Origin: JBBSDP01 sp963754335
GTDB taxonomy: Bacteria; Planctomycetota; Phycisphaerae; Tepidisphaerales; Tepidisphaeraceae
Reading direction: 5' to 3'
DNA length: 64,000 nucleotides
Assembly (NCBI GenBank): GCA_963754335.1
Contig: CAVWFQ010000010.1
Location: 372,001 to 436,000, forward strand
Shown: positions 9,792-19,940 of the stretch, one piece after another
How positions within the stretch are numbered: the first letter of the stretch is position 1
Layout of the letters: each line of letters opens with the position of its first letter
Position numbers and translations under genes: made by a program
The notes under the pieces: generated by a model
What the model was told of the DNA's origin: nothing
Database searches by the model: none
What the model saw: only the letters and a program-made list of their open reading frames with translations

Positions 9792-9892
9792 CGCAGCGAG
9801 CCGCGCCCGTAAGGGAGCGAGGGAATGGCAAAAATCGGGCGATCGGGCATGTGCGACTCCCTCGCTCCCTGACGGTCGCGGCTCGCTGAGGT
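9792..9892. repeat. REPIN: inverted pair of GAGCCGCG(A/C)CCGTAAGGGAGCGA palindromes
   Basis: Left unit GCGAGCCGCGCCCGTAAGGG at 9797 and right unit CTCCCTGACGGTCGCGGCTC near 9865 face each other, separated by ~35 bases. The core is the same as the REPs flanking the RAYT 1.3 kb away. It fills the gap between valS and the DUF3500 gene. Confidence 0.85.
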
Positions 9893-9922
9893 GTGCGCTA
9901 CGGCATCTATTTATGCACCGAA

Positions 9923-10980
9923 TCAAACTGTTGCCGGCTCACGGACATGAACCCAGGTATGGACGTGCGGGGCGCCGCGGAAGTACCAGACCATTGCCGG
10001 GCCTTCGACTTGCCACAGGTCCCACACGCCGTCGTTGCCGATGTCCATCGTCTTATAGAAGGTGATATGCAGATTATCGACGCCGCCGTCCTGGATCAGT
10101 TTCATCGCTTCATCCGAATCGGCCTTGCGGAATGGCGCGAGCAGGTCCCCCATCACCTTCCACATCAAGTCCTTCTGATCGTGGGTAAGTTCCGACACAG
10201 GCAGCCCTGAAAGGTCGCGATTGCGGCTGCCAAGCTCCACCGTCGCCGATCCGTGCTCCTTGCGTGGATCGTCGCGAAGGGCCACGTCCCGATGCCGTCC
10301 ATCCAGTGCCTGAAACAATTCATTGGCGCGAACGGCCTGATACCAGTAGACATTGCCGGGATGTTTGGCGGTCTCGCGGAAACCCTCGGCGGCATGGCCG
10401 TAGAAGATCGGCCCGCCGAATGCGGCCCCTTCCACGGAGTTTCCGTCGCAACGGCGCGTGACGTGACGGCCGGTGAAGACAAATTCAAATTTGCTCTTTC
10501 CGGGTTCGCCTGGCTCTCCGAACATCGCAACGGCGCAACCTTTGAATCCGCCGTCTTCGCTGTTGTCGTGTTCAACCTGTTGCATGACCCTGGCGGCGTA
10601 TTCCTCGCTATGCATATCGAGAAAAATGTCGCGGATCATCGCCTGCTGGTCGGGATTGAAAAACTTGCCGACCGACTTGTCGACGATCGTCCAGTTGTTG
10701 TCCACTTTGGAGCGAAGCGGATGATCGAAGGGGAAGCAAATCGATTTGCGCTGTTCTTCGGTCAGCGTCTTGTAAAAACTGCCCACGAGCGTCTCCGCCG
10801 GCGCTGCGGTGGCGACATCCGCTCCCATCGCGCGGAGGTAATGCCGCCGGGCGTCCACAACTCCGCCGAGGCCGCAGCCACAGTGGCGAGGCCTCCAATC
10901 CCTGTTCGTAGAAAATCACGACGGGTTGCGACCAGACCGCAATCTGGACAGGAACGGCCGAGATCCGAGGTGCGATTCAC
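9923..10980 (-). CDS. Tat-exported DUF3500 family protein (one frameshift)
   Basis: Start chosen at GTG 10980, behind AAAAGGAG. The N-terminus contains a twin-arginine signal 'TRRDFLRTGIGGLATVAAA', preceded by a short Cys-containing leader ('CPDCG'). One frame change near 10850 links it to the main frame, which reads 'GSFYKTLTEEQRKSICFPFD', 'LRSKVDNNW', 'MFGEPG' and 'FEFVFTGRHVTRR' and ends 'TWVHVREPATV'. These are hallmarks of DUF3500, an exported family of unknown function common in Planctomycetes. About 352 residues. A further ATG at 11034 exists in frame but lacks a ribosome site. Function not established. Confidence 0.8.
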
Positions 10981-11103
10981 AAGAACTCCTTTTTCTAAAA
11001 TGAAATGCGTCTGGCGAACATTCTTGGGTTTCATATGAATGTACGCCTCCGATGCCGCATCGTTTCAATTCCCCAACTCTTTCCCTAGAATCGGGGCAGA
11101 CCC

Positions 11104-11992
11104 ATGGAATCCGTTCCTCAGCCCGAATTTCTCGATGTACCGTCCCTGCTGGAAAACAGCGAGCCGCGGCCGCGGATTCCCTGGAACTGGTACATCCTGG
11201 GCGCATTCGTATTGCTCATCATGGTCGGGAAGTTTTATCGGCGCGCAGGCCGGTGCGGCTCAGCGTGCGGTTCAAGTGATGTCATTTCTGCTGCTTCTGC
11301 TGTTCCTGGCGGGACTTCCGGCTTTGAAGTATTTCACCATCCGGGCCGTGCAGCAGGAGCAACAACAAGTCGAGGGCGTCGGAGAACTCGTGCAGTTACG
11401 CCGCTGGCCACAGGCGGCTCTGCTGTTGCAGAATTATCTCTCGCGTCCGGCCCGAAATGGCCGTCTTCGCTGCCAGGGACTTGTTTATCTGGGCCTGTTG
11501 CTCGCCCGATATCACCGGTTTGACGAGGCCGCTTCGGTCAATAGTTATCTGATCGACAACGATCTGGTCGATCCGGCAACCGCCTATGGACTTCGGATGG
11601 GGAGGACCATGGCGATGCTCCAGGAGGATCATCTTTTCGATGCCGATCGGGCCATCAGCGAATTGCGGCGATTGTCCGGGGGAATCGAGTCGGCTGGCCT
11701 GGCCCTCATTGAGATCTATCGGGATGTGAAGACCGGCCATCCCGCTGACGCGATTGCGATATTCGATGAGAGGCTTCCAATTTTGCGCGAACAACTTGGT
11801 CACCGCAGTGCCGACGCGCATGCGCTGATCGCCCGCGCATACGATTTGCTTGGAAGGGAAACCGAAGCAGCAGCTGCACTGAACCGGGCGACGCTTCTCG
11901 CTCCATGGCCCGAATTGCTGCGGCGATATCCTGAGTTGCAAAAACTGTCCGGCCGATATCACCCGGCCCCCGCGCCGCGGGAAGCGTTATGA
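11104..11992 (+). CDS. membrane-anchored TPR-like protein (one frameshift)
   Basis: From ATG 11104 the protein begins 'MESVPQPEFLDVPSLLEN' and has a transmembrane segment 'WYILGAFVLLIMVGKF'. A frame change near 11245 leads into a second membrane segment 'VMSFLLLLLFLAGLPAL' and then helical repeats with TPR character ('VELVQLRRWPQAALLLQNYL'-like, 'HALIARAYDLLGRETEAAAA'), ending at 11992. Roughly 295 residues. It is the first of four same-strand genes (to 15874) that all encode membrane or secreted helical-repeat proteins, so it likely takes part in one envelope complex. No specific function recognised. Confidence 0.6.
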
Positions 11993-12002
11993 GCCAACCG
12001 AC

Positions 12003-12830
12003 ATGATCACCGCCCAAGCTGCAATTTCTCGAGCCCGACGCGACCTGATTCTGGGTTTGATCCTCAAGGCGTTGCTGGCCGCCGCGCTCTTCTGTTGCCT
12101 GGTCATCGGGCCGGAGGGGGCGCGGATGGCGCTTCTTTCGGTGGTCGGGGTGGTGTGGCTGGCGCTCAATTTCAGCAGCGCGCGGGGATCACGCCTGGCG
12201 TCCATGTCTTCCCCGTTGATCGCAGCCGGCCAATTTGAGGAAGCAGAGCAGCAGATCGACGAAGCGGTGCGCGCTTTTTCAGTTTTTCGAAACGTTAAAC
12301 TTCAGGCGTTGCAATGCCTGGCGCAATTGCGCTATGCCCAGCGACGCTGGCCCGAGACAGCTCTGCTTTGTCGCGCCGTGCTCGGCCCGCGTTTGGTTTC
12401 CGCTCCGCAACTGAATAAGCCCTGCCGCTTGATCCTGGCTGACTCGCTACTGGAGATGAACGAGGTGTCGGGCGCATGGGACGCAATGAGCGGGCTCTAT
12501 GCTCAGCGACTGTCGCTCGGCCGAAGTACTGGAGCTTCTGCAGATCCAGTTGGATTACAGCTCGCGGACCGGCGGATGGGCCCAGATGTTCGATCAGGTT
12601 GCGACCAAGGTGCAATTGGCCGAACTGATGCCGGCTCCCCGCGCCGCGCGGCGCAGGCCCTGCTCGCCCTTGCCTCCCGACGCTGCGGGCGCGTGGATTG
12701 GGAGCAGTGGCTTCGAGCGCGAACGGAACTGCTCGCCGACACTCAACAATTATGCAGGGAGCGTCCGATTCTGTGGGAGTTGTGGCGCCAGAGCGAGGAC
12801 GCGAATCCGAAGGACGAACGGCTTAAGTGA
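12003..12830 (+). CDS. membrane protein with TPR-like repeats (two compensating frameshifts)
   Basis: ATG 12003, ten bases after the previous stop. Two transmembrane helices (LILKALLAAALFCCLVIG and ALLSVVGVVWLALNF) precede a helical-repeat region ('AAGQFEEAEQQIDEAVRAF', 'CLAQLRYAQRRWPETALL'). Between about 12515 and 12640 the better sequence lies in another frame ('VLELLQIQLDYSSRTGGWAQ'), after which the original frame resumes ('ALLALASRRCGRVDWEQW'). So two opposite indels are present and the open frame is partly wrong in the middle. Second gene of the four-gene operon; unknown role. Confidence 0.6.
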   Translation: MITAQAAISRARRDLILGLILKALLAAALFCCLVIGPEGARMALLSVVGVVWLALNFSSARGSRLASMSSPLIAAGQFEEAEQQIDEAVRAFSVFRNVKLQALQCLAQLRYAQRRWPETALLCRAVLGPRLVSAPQLNKPCRLILADSLLEMNEVSGAWDAMSGLYAQRLSLGRSTGASADPVGLQLADRRMGPDVRSGCDQGAIGRTDAGSPRRAAQALLALASRRCGRVDWEQWLRARTELLADTQQLCRERPILWELWRQSEDANPKDERLK

Positions 12831-12853
12831 CTCGAAGGCGACAAGGAGGTCGT

Positions 12854-13162
12854 ATGCGAATCATCATCCCGCTGGGGGCAATCGTGGCGGCTGTGGTGAT
12901 AGTGAGCGGCGCGATCTGGATCTGGCAGGACGCACCCGATCGCCTTGTGGAATGGGATGCGGCCCGTCCGCTGGCCATGCTGTGGGCTATTCGCAGCGGC
13001 GCCATTGCGTTGGCGGCGCTCGGGCAACTTCTGGTCGTCATGCTGGCAATCGGCAGGCTCTATTCACGTCGAGGGCTGGATGATGTGCTGCGAGTTGGAT
13101 TTTCAGTGATGGCGGTTTTGGCCATGGTGAGCGCCGTGGCGCTGGGGCTGGCGGCCCGCTGA
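12854..13162 (+). CDS. small three-helix membrane protein, unknown
   Basis: Start set at ATG 12854, eight bases after AAGGAGG; the longer frame from GTG 12827 overlaps the upstream gene and lacks such a site. The 102 residues hold about three hydrophobic helices (IIIPLGAIVAAVVIVSGAIW, 'SGAIALAALGQLLVVMLAI', 'GFSVMAVLAMVSAVALGLA') and a conserved-looking 'WDAARPLAMLW' loop. Third gene of the operon; tight spacing to both neighbours. No family recognised. Confidence 0.6.
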   Translation: MRIIIPLGAIVAAVVIVSGAIWIWQDAPDRLVEWDAARPLAMLWAIRSGAIALAALGQLLVVMLAIGRLYSRRGLDDVLRVGFSVMAVLAMVSAVALGLAAR

Positions 13163-13189
13163 GCGACTGCGACGCAAGAGGAATGAATC

Positions 13190-15874
13190 ATGAGATCGTT
13201 AATTGAGCGCTCTGCGCTCGTTTGTTTGATGTCGTTGATCGGTTTGCTGACGGCGGCGGCCGGACCCGCCGTGCCGCCGGCATCTCCCGCTGATCTGGCT
13301 GAGGCCCGCGTCGCGCTGGCCGAGCGACTGGAACTGCTGGGTGACAACAGTTTGCGCCTGGGAGGAATGACCGAAGCGGCATTCCACGAAACGGTGGGAT
13401 TGATTGCTGCGGCGCAGCAGACCGACCCGCAGGATCCACGCTATCCGCGTCTGTTGGCCAGTGCCGAATTGCAGCTTCAGGACGTCAATGGACAAATCGC
13501 CGCCTGGCTCGCATACCGCAAAATCGTTCCCGACGACCGCGTGGCACAGCAGGAGCTGATCGATCTATACGCCTCACGAATGCAGACTGCCGACGCCAAG
13601 ATCGCTTATCTCCAGGGGCTCCTCGACAAAACGCAGATCCCCGACGAAGTCAGGGCCCACATCGCGGCCGAGTGCGTGCCGCTTTTGCTCGATCGTTCGA
13701 AAGAAGAGGCGATCGCGATGGTAGCGCGCGCGAAGAAGCTCTATGCGCTGCCGGAAGTCCTGCGCTGGGAATATGAGCTCGTTGACAAAGACGCCTCCCT
13801 GGTGGAGCAGGTCAAGGGATTGCTCGCCTTGCTCAAAGCCAATCCTGCCCAGCCGCGACGCGCCGCCGAACTGGCGCGTCTGCTGGCCTCCAAAGGATTG
13901 GCCGAGCCGTCCCTCCAGTGGTACGCCATTTCGATTGGCCTGGACAATCGGACGGCGACGGCGCCCTCGCACGCGCTGGCGATCGAATATATTTCGGAGC
14001 TCTACATTGCCGGTGAAAGCCAGGCGGCTGAAACAGTGGTGAGCCGACTGCTTCAGGTGCAGGGGGACGATCCCGATTTGTGGTTCATCAAGCTGACGCT
14101 CGAGCGGGGAGCCAACGAGCAGGTGGCGTTGAGCCAGAGCCTTGGATTGGCAAAGGACGCGTTTACGCATCGGCTGGCGGTGATCAACGCGCAGATTCTT
14201 GGAAACCCCACCACGCAGCCGGCAATCGTTGATGCGCCGAATCCCGCCGCCGCGCTGGCGTCGCTGAGTGCCCAGGATCAGCCCGACAATCGAACGGCCT
14301 TTGTCTGGGCGCTGAGCAATCTGGCGTGGTTCGAGATCTACTTCGATCAGCAGCCGGACGCGGCGACACCATGGATCGACGCGCTCAAATCCATTGTGAA
14401 GGCGGACGACGTGACGCTTCAGCGTTTAAAAGGATGGCAGGCCCTGATTTCCGGCCAAAACAGCAACGCGCGATCGATTCTCGTTCCACTCGCCGATCGA
14501 GATTCTCTTTCTGCGCTGGGGATTATCCGCATTGACTCCGGCGATAAAGGCGCCGCCAACTCGCCCGACCTGGCCGCTTTGAAGGCGCGCGTACTTTCTC
14601 AAAATCTTACCGGATTGGTTGCCGCGGTTTTGCGTGAAGGAATCAAGGAGATCAACGCGGCCGGCCATTTGCCTGCAACCCAGCCGGCCACCACCGAGGC
14701 TTCCGCGCCCGCACCCGCGACACCGCCCGATGCCGCAACAACCGCTCCGACCACTTCGCCCGATGTCGCCGCGACTGCCGCTCCGGCCACTTCGCCAGAC
14801 GCGGCGTCGAGCGCCGCATCCACTACGGCACCCATCGTGCGTGATGCTGAGAGCGCCACCATTCTCGCGGAGCTGGAGAAGTTTCCGAAGGGTTGGCTCG
14901 ATGTCATCGACCAGGCGAGTCATTTCTATTCGCTAAAGGGAGAGCCGGTACGAACGCTCATTCATTATGGCGATCCGCTTTACGCCCGGGTGACCCTCAA
15001 GAACCTCAACAATTACGACCTGTTCATTGGACCCGAGGGGCTGATCCAACCGCATCTCTGGTTCAATGCGGAACTCAGCGGGATCATCACGGAACAGTAT
15101 CCCGGCGTCGATTACGATCGAATCGCCAACGACACCGTGTTGCGGCCCAATGGGACGATGACACAGATCATCCGATTCGACCGAGGCGACCTGGCAGATG
15201 CCATGCGGCAATCGGCCAATGGGTCGATTATCGTAAGCGGGAGCGTCATCACCAATCCTATTTCAACCAGCGGAAAAGTATCGATCGGCCCCGGGGGTGC
15301 GGGTATTCAGTTCACCAAAAACTATGTGCGCACGCCGAGCGATTTGCGATCGACCACCACGCAGAAAAAGGTGGACGACGCATTGGCCGGCGGCTCTCCG
15401 ATCGAGAAGTTCCGGGCACTCGACCTGCTGGCTTACAACGTCAGCTTGTTGCACAAGGAGATGGATCAGTCGGTTCGGGCGTCGGCCGGCGATTCGATTG
15501 CGAAGATCGGCAAAGCGCGCGACGACACCATTCCGGAGATTTCCCTCTGGGCCCAATATCTGATGGCCAGCCTCCCCGGCGTTGAAAATCAGATCAACAC
15601 GATCCATGAAATGATCGCATCCAGCCAATGGCAGACCCGTCTGCTCGGACTGGCGGCGCTTCGGGCTCAGCATGCCGAAGTGCAACAGCAGGAAGCTTCG
15701 GCTATCGCCCAGGCTGATCCCGATCCGACGGTGAAGGAATTTGCGGTGGCGCTGCTCGATGCGTTGAACCATCCGGCGACGCAGCCGACGACAAAACCGT
15801 CCCCCGGAACCCCGGCGAGCGGCCCCGCCGCCGAACCCGCCGGACCAGCGCTCCCGCCGCCTGATGGGAAATAG
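13190..15874 (+). CDS. large secreted TPR-rich protein
   Basis: 894 residues, intact. Begins with a signal peptide (MRSLIERSALVCLMSLIGLL, cleavage near 'AAAGPA'). Residues ~30-480 are alpha-helical repeats with TPR spacing. Residues ~495-545 form a Pro/Ala/Thr-rich linker built from 'ATTAPTTSPD'-like units. Residues ~560-870 form a mixed domain with 'YGDPLYARVTLKNLNNYDLF' and 'NGSIIVSGSV', and the tail is again Pro-rich. In Planctomycetes such proteins follow membrane TPR genes in one operon; it is the terminal and only long secreted member here. Probably an envelope scaffold, by inference only. Confidence 0.75.
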   Translation: MRSLIERSALVCLMSLIGLLTAAAGPAVPPASPADLAEARVALAERLELLGDNSLRLGGMTEAAFHETVGLIAAAQQTDPQDPRYPRLLASAELQLQDVNGQIAAWLAYRKIVPDDRVAQQELIDLYASRMQTADAKIAYLQGLLDKTQIPDEVRAHIAAECVPLLLDRSKEEAIAMVARAKKLYALPEVLRWEYELVDKDASLVEQVKGLLALLKANPAQPRRAAELARLLASKGLAEPSLQWYAISIGLDNRTATAPSHALAIEYISELYIAGESQAAETVVSRLLQVQGDDPDLWFIKLTLERGANEQVALSQSLGLAKDAFTHRLAVINAQILGNPTTQPAIVDAPNPAAALASLSAQDQPDNRTAFVWALSNLAWFEIYFDQQPDAATPWIDALKSIVKADDVTLQRLKGWQALISGQNSNARSILVPLADRDSLSALGIIRIDSGDKGAANSPDLAALKARVLSQNLTGLVAAVLREGIKEINAAGHLPATQPATTEASAPAPATPPDAATTAPTTSPDVAATAAPATSPDAASSAASTTAPIVRDAESATILAELEKFPKGWLDVIDQASHFYSLKGEPVRTLIHYGDPLYARVTLKNLNNYDLFIGPEGLIQPHLWFNAELSGIITEQYPGVDYDRIANDTVLRPNGTMTQIIRFDRGDLADAMRQSANGSIIVSGSVITNPISTSGKVSIGPGGAGIQFTKNYVRTPSDLRSTTTQKKVDDALAGGSPIEKFRALDLLAYNVSLLHKEMDQSVRASAGDSIAKIGKARDDTIPEISLWAQYLMASLPGVENQINTIHEMIASSQWQTRLLGLAALRAQHAEVQQQEASAIAQADPDPTVKEFAVALLDALNHPATQPTTKPSPGTPASGPAAEPAGPALPPPDGK

Positions 15875-15890
15875 CTCACCATGCTATATT

Positions 15891-16017
15891 CAGAGCCGCG
15901 CCCGCAAGGGGGCGGCGTGCGCCGAATCACATTAATCGGTAAGAATGGTCACTTTCCGACGTGGCGCGATGCTCCGGTTTCCACGCTGCGCCGCTTGCTG
16001 ATGGCGCGGCTCTGAAA
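15891..16017. repeat. long hairpin with CAGAGCCGCG / CGCGGCTCTG ends
   Basis: Outer arms CAGAGCCGCGCCCGCAAGGG (15891) and GATGGCGCGGCTCTG (ending ~16015) are inverted around ~100 bases. It shares the GAGCCGCG...AAGGG core with the REPs at 9.8 kb. It lies between two convergent genes and may act as a shared terminator-like structure. Confidence 0.65.
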
Positions 16018-16035
16018 GTGCACGGGGGCCGCGAT

Positions 16036-17232
16036 TCATGCATACGTACCGCCACCGCTGCTTTTTCCTTGCGCAGCGCGCGACGCCTCCCGTTCGGCGG
16101 CCACTTTGGATTCGTATCCGCCGGCGCGGTAGGCCGCCATCGGATCGGGATCGAGATTGCGAATTCTGCGCCAGTCAGCGAGCAAGGGCTTCACGTCTGT
16201 GAAAAAAGCCTGCTTCAGGCATTCTTCGGCGTCCACGATGTTTCGTCGGGCCTGGGCATCGCGGAGCCGCGCTCGATCCACCAGGGCGGCCTTGGCGAAA
16301 AGTTCCTGGGCCGTCGTGGCGGTCTGGATCATCGCTTCGATCTTGGGCTTGAGATTGTGCGATTGATCGATCGTATACGTGATCCGTGAGACATCGCGCC
16401 CCTGCTGCTCGGCGGCGTTGCGGACTTCGTGAAAGATGCGAAAGACGGCATACGGATCGATGCTCCCCAGCGTGAGATCGTCGTCGGCGTATTTGCGGTC
16501 GTTGAAGTGAAATCCCCCCAGCATTTCTTCATCCAGCAGGAAAGCCACGATCTGCTCAATATTCTGACCGGGGAGATGATGTCCGGTATCGACGAGGACT
16601 TTTGCGTTGTTGCCGGCGTCCTTCGCAAAGACATAGCTCATGCCCCAGTCGGCGATGTCGGAATGATAGAACGCGGGTTCGAACGGCTTGTATTCAACGA
16701 GCATCGTCATCCCCTTCGGCATGGCATCGTGCCACTGCCGCAGCGCGCCGTGCATGCGGTGCTTTCGGCTCGTGATGTCGTCCTGGCCCGGATAGTTCGT
16801 CCCGTCGGCAAACCAGAGGCTCAGCAGATTTGAGCCGACGGCCCTGGCGATGTTGATGCTGTCAAGCACGTGGCGGTGGGCATGGTGCTGCGCATTTTCA
16901 TCCGAGCTGCAGACCGAGCCGAATTTGTAGACCGGATCCTGGAACAGATTCGGATTGACCGAACCGATTCGCACGCCATTTTTTCGCGCCACTTCCGCAG
17001 TCGCCGTGGCATCCACGCCCATCGAAAAATCCCAGAGCACGTGCACCGCGACGGCCGGACAGCAGCCGGTGTAACGATGGACCGTGCCGGCATCTGCCAG
17101 CTTTTCCTCGATTGTGGAAGCTGCCGCCGGCTGCAAGAATTTCCCGAATCGCGTCCCGGTGTCGGCATATCCCCAAGACGGCGTCTCGATCTGAAAATCA
17201 TCGAGAAGTTTGAAGAGTTGTTCGCGTTCCAT
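16036..17232 (-). CDS. rhaI: L-rhamnose isomerase (RhaI type)
   Basis: 398 residues, intact, ATG 17232. Converts L-rhamnose to L-rhamnulose in the cytoplasm. It matches the Pseudomonas stutzeri-type family rather than RhaA. Visible residues are 'WDFSMGVDATATAEVA', 'GSVNPNLFQDPVYKFGSV', 'LWFADGTNYPGQDD', and the metal-site strands 'MLVEYKPFEP', 'VLVDTGHHLPG' and 'GGFHFNDRKYADDDL'. It stands alone, convergent to the TPR operon. The sugar transporter at 0-3.5 kb is the obvious partner for uptake. No kinase or aldolase of the pathway is visible in the window. Confidence 0.88.
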   Translation of the reverse strand: MEREQLFKLLDDFQIETPSWGYADTGTRFGKFLQPAAASTIEEKLADAGTVHRYTGCCPAVAVHVLWDFSMGVDATATAEVARKNGVRIGSVNPNLFQDPVYKFGSVCSSDENAQHHAHRHVLDSINIARAVGSNLLSLWFADGTNYPGQDDITSRKHRMHGALRQWHDAMPKGMTMLVEYKPFEPAFYHSDIADWGMSYVFAKDAGNNAKVLVDTGHHLPGQNIEQIVAFLLDEEMLGGFHFNDRKYADDDLTLGSIDPYAVFRIFHEVRNAAEQQGRDVSRITYTIDQSHNLKPKIEAMIQTATTAQELFAKAALVDRARLRDAQARRNIVDAEECLKQAFFTDVKPLLADWRRIRNLDPDPMAAYRAGGYESKVAAEREASRAAQGKSSGGGTYA

Positions 17233-17283
17233 GACGAGAGCTCATGTTAACACGCTCCATTTTGAAAGGGGAGGCGGATTGTT

Positions 17284-19784
17284 TTACGGAGCACGCGATA
17301 GATCGCGATCGATCGGCCGCGTCGACGGGCCGGGCGTGCCGCAGGCGTAAAGAATCAGATTAGTCATGATCTGGGTGGCGGAAGCTGGATCGTACCCGCT
17401 GATTCCGTCGACCTGCTCTCCGACAATTCCGGCGCTGAGGTCTTCGGGGCTATAGAAGACCGCCACCCTGCCGCCGATCGTGATACCGCGCACGCGGGGT
17501 CCGGTTGGTTCCCACCGACTCCTTTCGCATGAAAGTGCGGAAGAATATCGAGTCAATTTTTGAATCGGGCAGATTGAAGACCGGATGCTCCGCGGGTAGC
17601 GGACGCTGCAACGCATCAGCGGCGGACGCGCCGAAAATCTCGCGTAATTCCACCTCAACCGACCCGGCGAAAAAGCTCGATCCGCCAGCCGCGTCCACAA
17701 TCAGCGTACCGCCGCTGGTAACAAATTCGCGAATCGCGCTACGCTCTTCCTCGCTCAGCTTGACGGTTGTCGTGCCCGTCCAGTGGGCAACGCGAAAATT
17801 CGACAGCTTTCCCTCTCCGGGCTTCACTGCTTCGACATCCAGATCGATACGCCGTTCGTTGTGCAGCAGCGCGGTCATTCTCCGCCAGCCGCCTGGCTCA
17901 GGGTCCCAGTTGTCGCCGAGCTCCAGCCGGGCCAACGCGGTGGTCTGGGCCGGCCGAGTCGTCGGGTGCGCATGCGCGATCCAGCTCGGGGGGCGAATGC
18001 GCGGATCTTTTCCGCCGGTCATATAGATGAACAGGTCAGCGCCGAGTTGGAAGGGCTCTTCATGAGCTTTGACCCCTCCGCTTTGCCATTGCCGCGATGG
18101 ATCAGAATCAGGAACCAGAACCATCAATTCCCGAACTCCATTGCTTAAGCCCAAGACGTGAGGATGCGTCTTCCATTTGGCGGCGGCGTACTGCTGAGCG
18201 GTGTAGATCACGTGATCCTTCGGCAACTCGCGAAACTCGTATTTTGGAAAGAGGGCCGCCCCAAGCTGCCGGATGCTGGAAACAAACGCGTCGCGCCCAC
18301 AATCGGCGTTTGCGAAGATCATACCTCCCTGCTCGACGAAACTCCGGAGCTTGAGTTGCTCGGCGTCGGTGAAATGGATGGCATCCCGGCCGGTGATGTA
18401 AAGGATCGGCGCATCGTGAAGGTCGTCCGGCGAAGCCCTCAAGCTGACCGTCTGCCAATTGTAAAAACCTTCGGTGGCGCGCCCCACCCATTTAGTCAAA
18501 TTCGCCAGGTCGCGCGGGCGTTCATTCCAAACCTCGCCGTTCGTCCCGGCGGATGCTGCCGGCGCAGACTTTGTCGCCGCACCGCTCGAATCGACGGAAA
18601 CGCCGAATTCGAGTTTGTTCATCATGACTGGCGCCCGGCCCCGCGCCAGGAACAGAATCGCATAGGCGGTGGAAGCCAGATCATCATTGCCGGCAAAATG
18701 AGCATCCCACGATCCGTCGGCGTTCTGCCCACTGACGAGTTGATCGGCCCCGGTTTCGAACCAGCCGACGTTACCAAAATATTTTCGGCCGCTCGCCAAC
18801 CCGATCCGTTCGATCCCATACATGAGATACGTGTTTTTACCGTCCAGTGCCTGGCTGATGTGGGCATCCATCCAGGCCAGCCCTTTTGCGATATGAGGAT
18901 CGGGCGGACGCGGCGTGCAAGTGCTCCACGAGGAATTGGCCATCAGAAAATCCTGCGTGATATAGAGCGTTGCGATTCCCGCCGCCGTCATCGAAGCCTT
19001 CGATTGTCTTCCGTCGACATAGTCCCATCCGCCGTCCGGGTTCTGCGCTTTCTTCCAGCCGGCATCGACCGTTTTCCAATAGCTGAGCGGCACTTCGCCG
19101 CCCACTTCCGCCAGCGCCCACACGCCGAGCACGCCATATTGGCTATTGCTGTGATCGTATCGCGGCCCCATGGGTCCCCGGCCGTTCATTACAAACGGCG
19201 GAGGAGAATTCGGTCCGGGAGGTCCACCCGGGCGGGAGCCGGGCGGCCCCGGTGGCCCGGCGCCGCCCGGCCGCAGTTCCAATCTCGCGGTCGATCCAGG
19301 CCCTTCGCCCAGATTCAACACGCTGTAGGTGTACATTCCGGCAAACGGTCCCGATTCATAATATCCCTTGACCAGCAACGACGTGTCGCGGCGAATCGAT
19401 TCGTTCGTTTCCTTTGACGCTCCGAGATACCACCAGACCTGCCGCGAAGCCCGAGCGCGTAAGTTCCGTCAACGTCATTGGCTTTCTCGAGGAATTCGAT
19501 GGCGCGGCGAACTGCGGATTATTCGGCTTCTCTCCCGCCGCGAGCAACGCGTAGACCGCAATCGCCGTGTGACCTCCCCGTCGCGTGCGCTGCCGCATTC
19601 CCCTCCCGCGCTCATCACCTGATTCCCAGTCCCCGACTTTATCAGCCTGTGCGTAGAGCCACGCCTTCCCCTTTTCGATGGCTTCGTTAATTTGTTGGGG
19701 AGAGGCGCCTCGAACCCGGGAACAAACGGGCGCGAGAAAACTGAAAGCCAGCAGGAAAAGGAAACCCTTCGGAGGTTGGCGCAT
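17284..19784 (-). CDS. DUF4159 protein with terpene-cyclase-like repeats (frameshifted)
   Basis: ATG 19784 starts a signal peptide (MRQPPKGFLFLLAFSFLAPV), followed by 'INEAIEKGKAWLYAQ'. The main frame (19378-17450) has helical-barrel repeats of the prenyltransferase/squalene-cyclase type ('YGVLGVWALAEVG', 'NPDGGWDYVDGR', 'QNADGSWDAHFAGNDD', 'STAYAILFLARG') and a Pro/Gly-rich loop. DUF4159 follows ('HDAPILYITGRDAIHF', 'FVEQGGMIFANADCG', 'FVTSGGTLIVDAAGG'). The end 'GGRVAVFYSPEDLSAGIV' lies in another frame. At least three frame changes (near 19510, 19440, 17520). A planctomycete-typical envelope protein of unknown function, here with two stacked DUF4159/GATase-like lobes. Confidence 0.75.
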
Positions 19785-19940
19785 TGTCGTCAAAGCTCAA
19801 CGATGCCCCACGCGATCATCGCGTAGCGTATCTGCTCGCCCGACGCCATACAACAAAGATATCGTGCGGTGGCAGGAGAATGGGCACTAAGTACGCCGAC
19901 GGAGCACAGGGGAATTACGTTACGTTCATCGACTTTCCGA

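Noticed and set aside
18158..19417. 419-codon plus-strand frame
   Set aside because: Antisense shadow of the DUF4159 protein.
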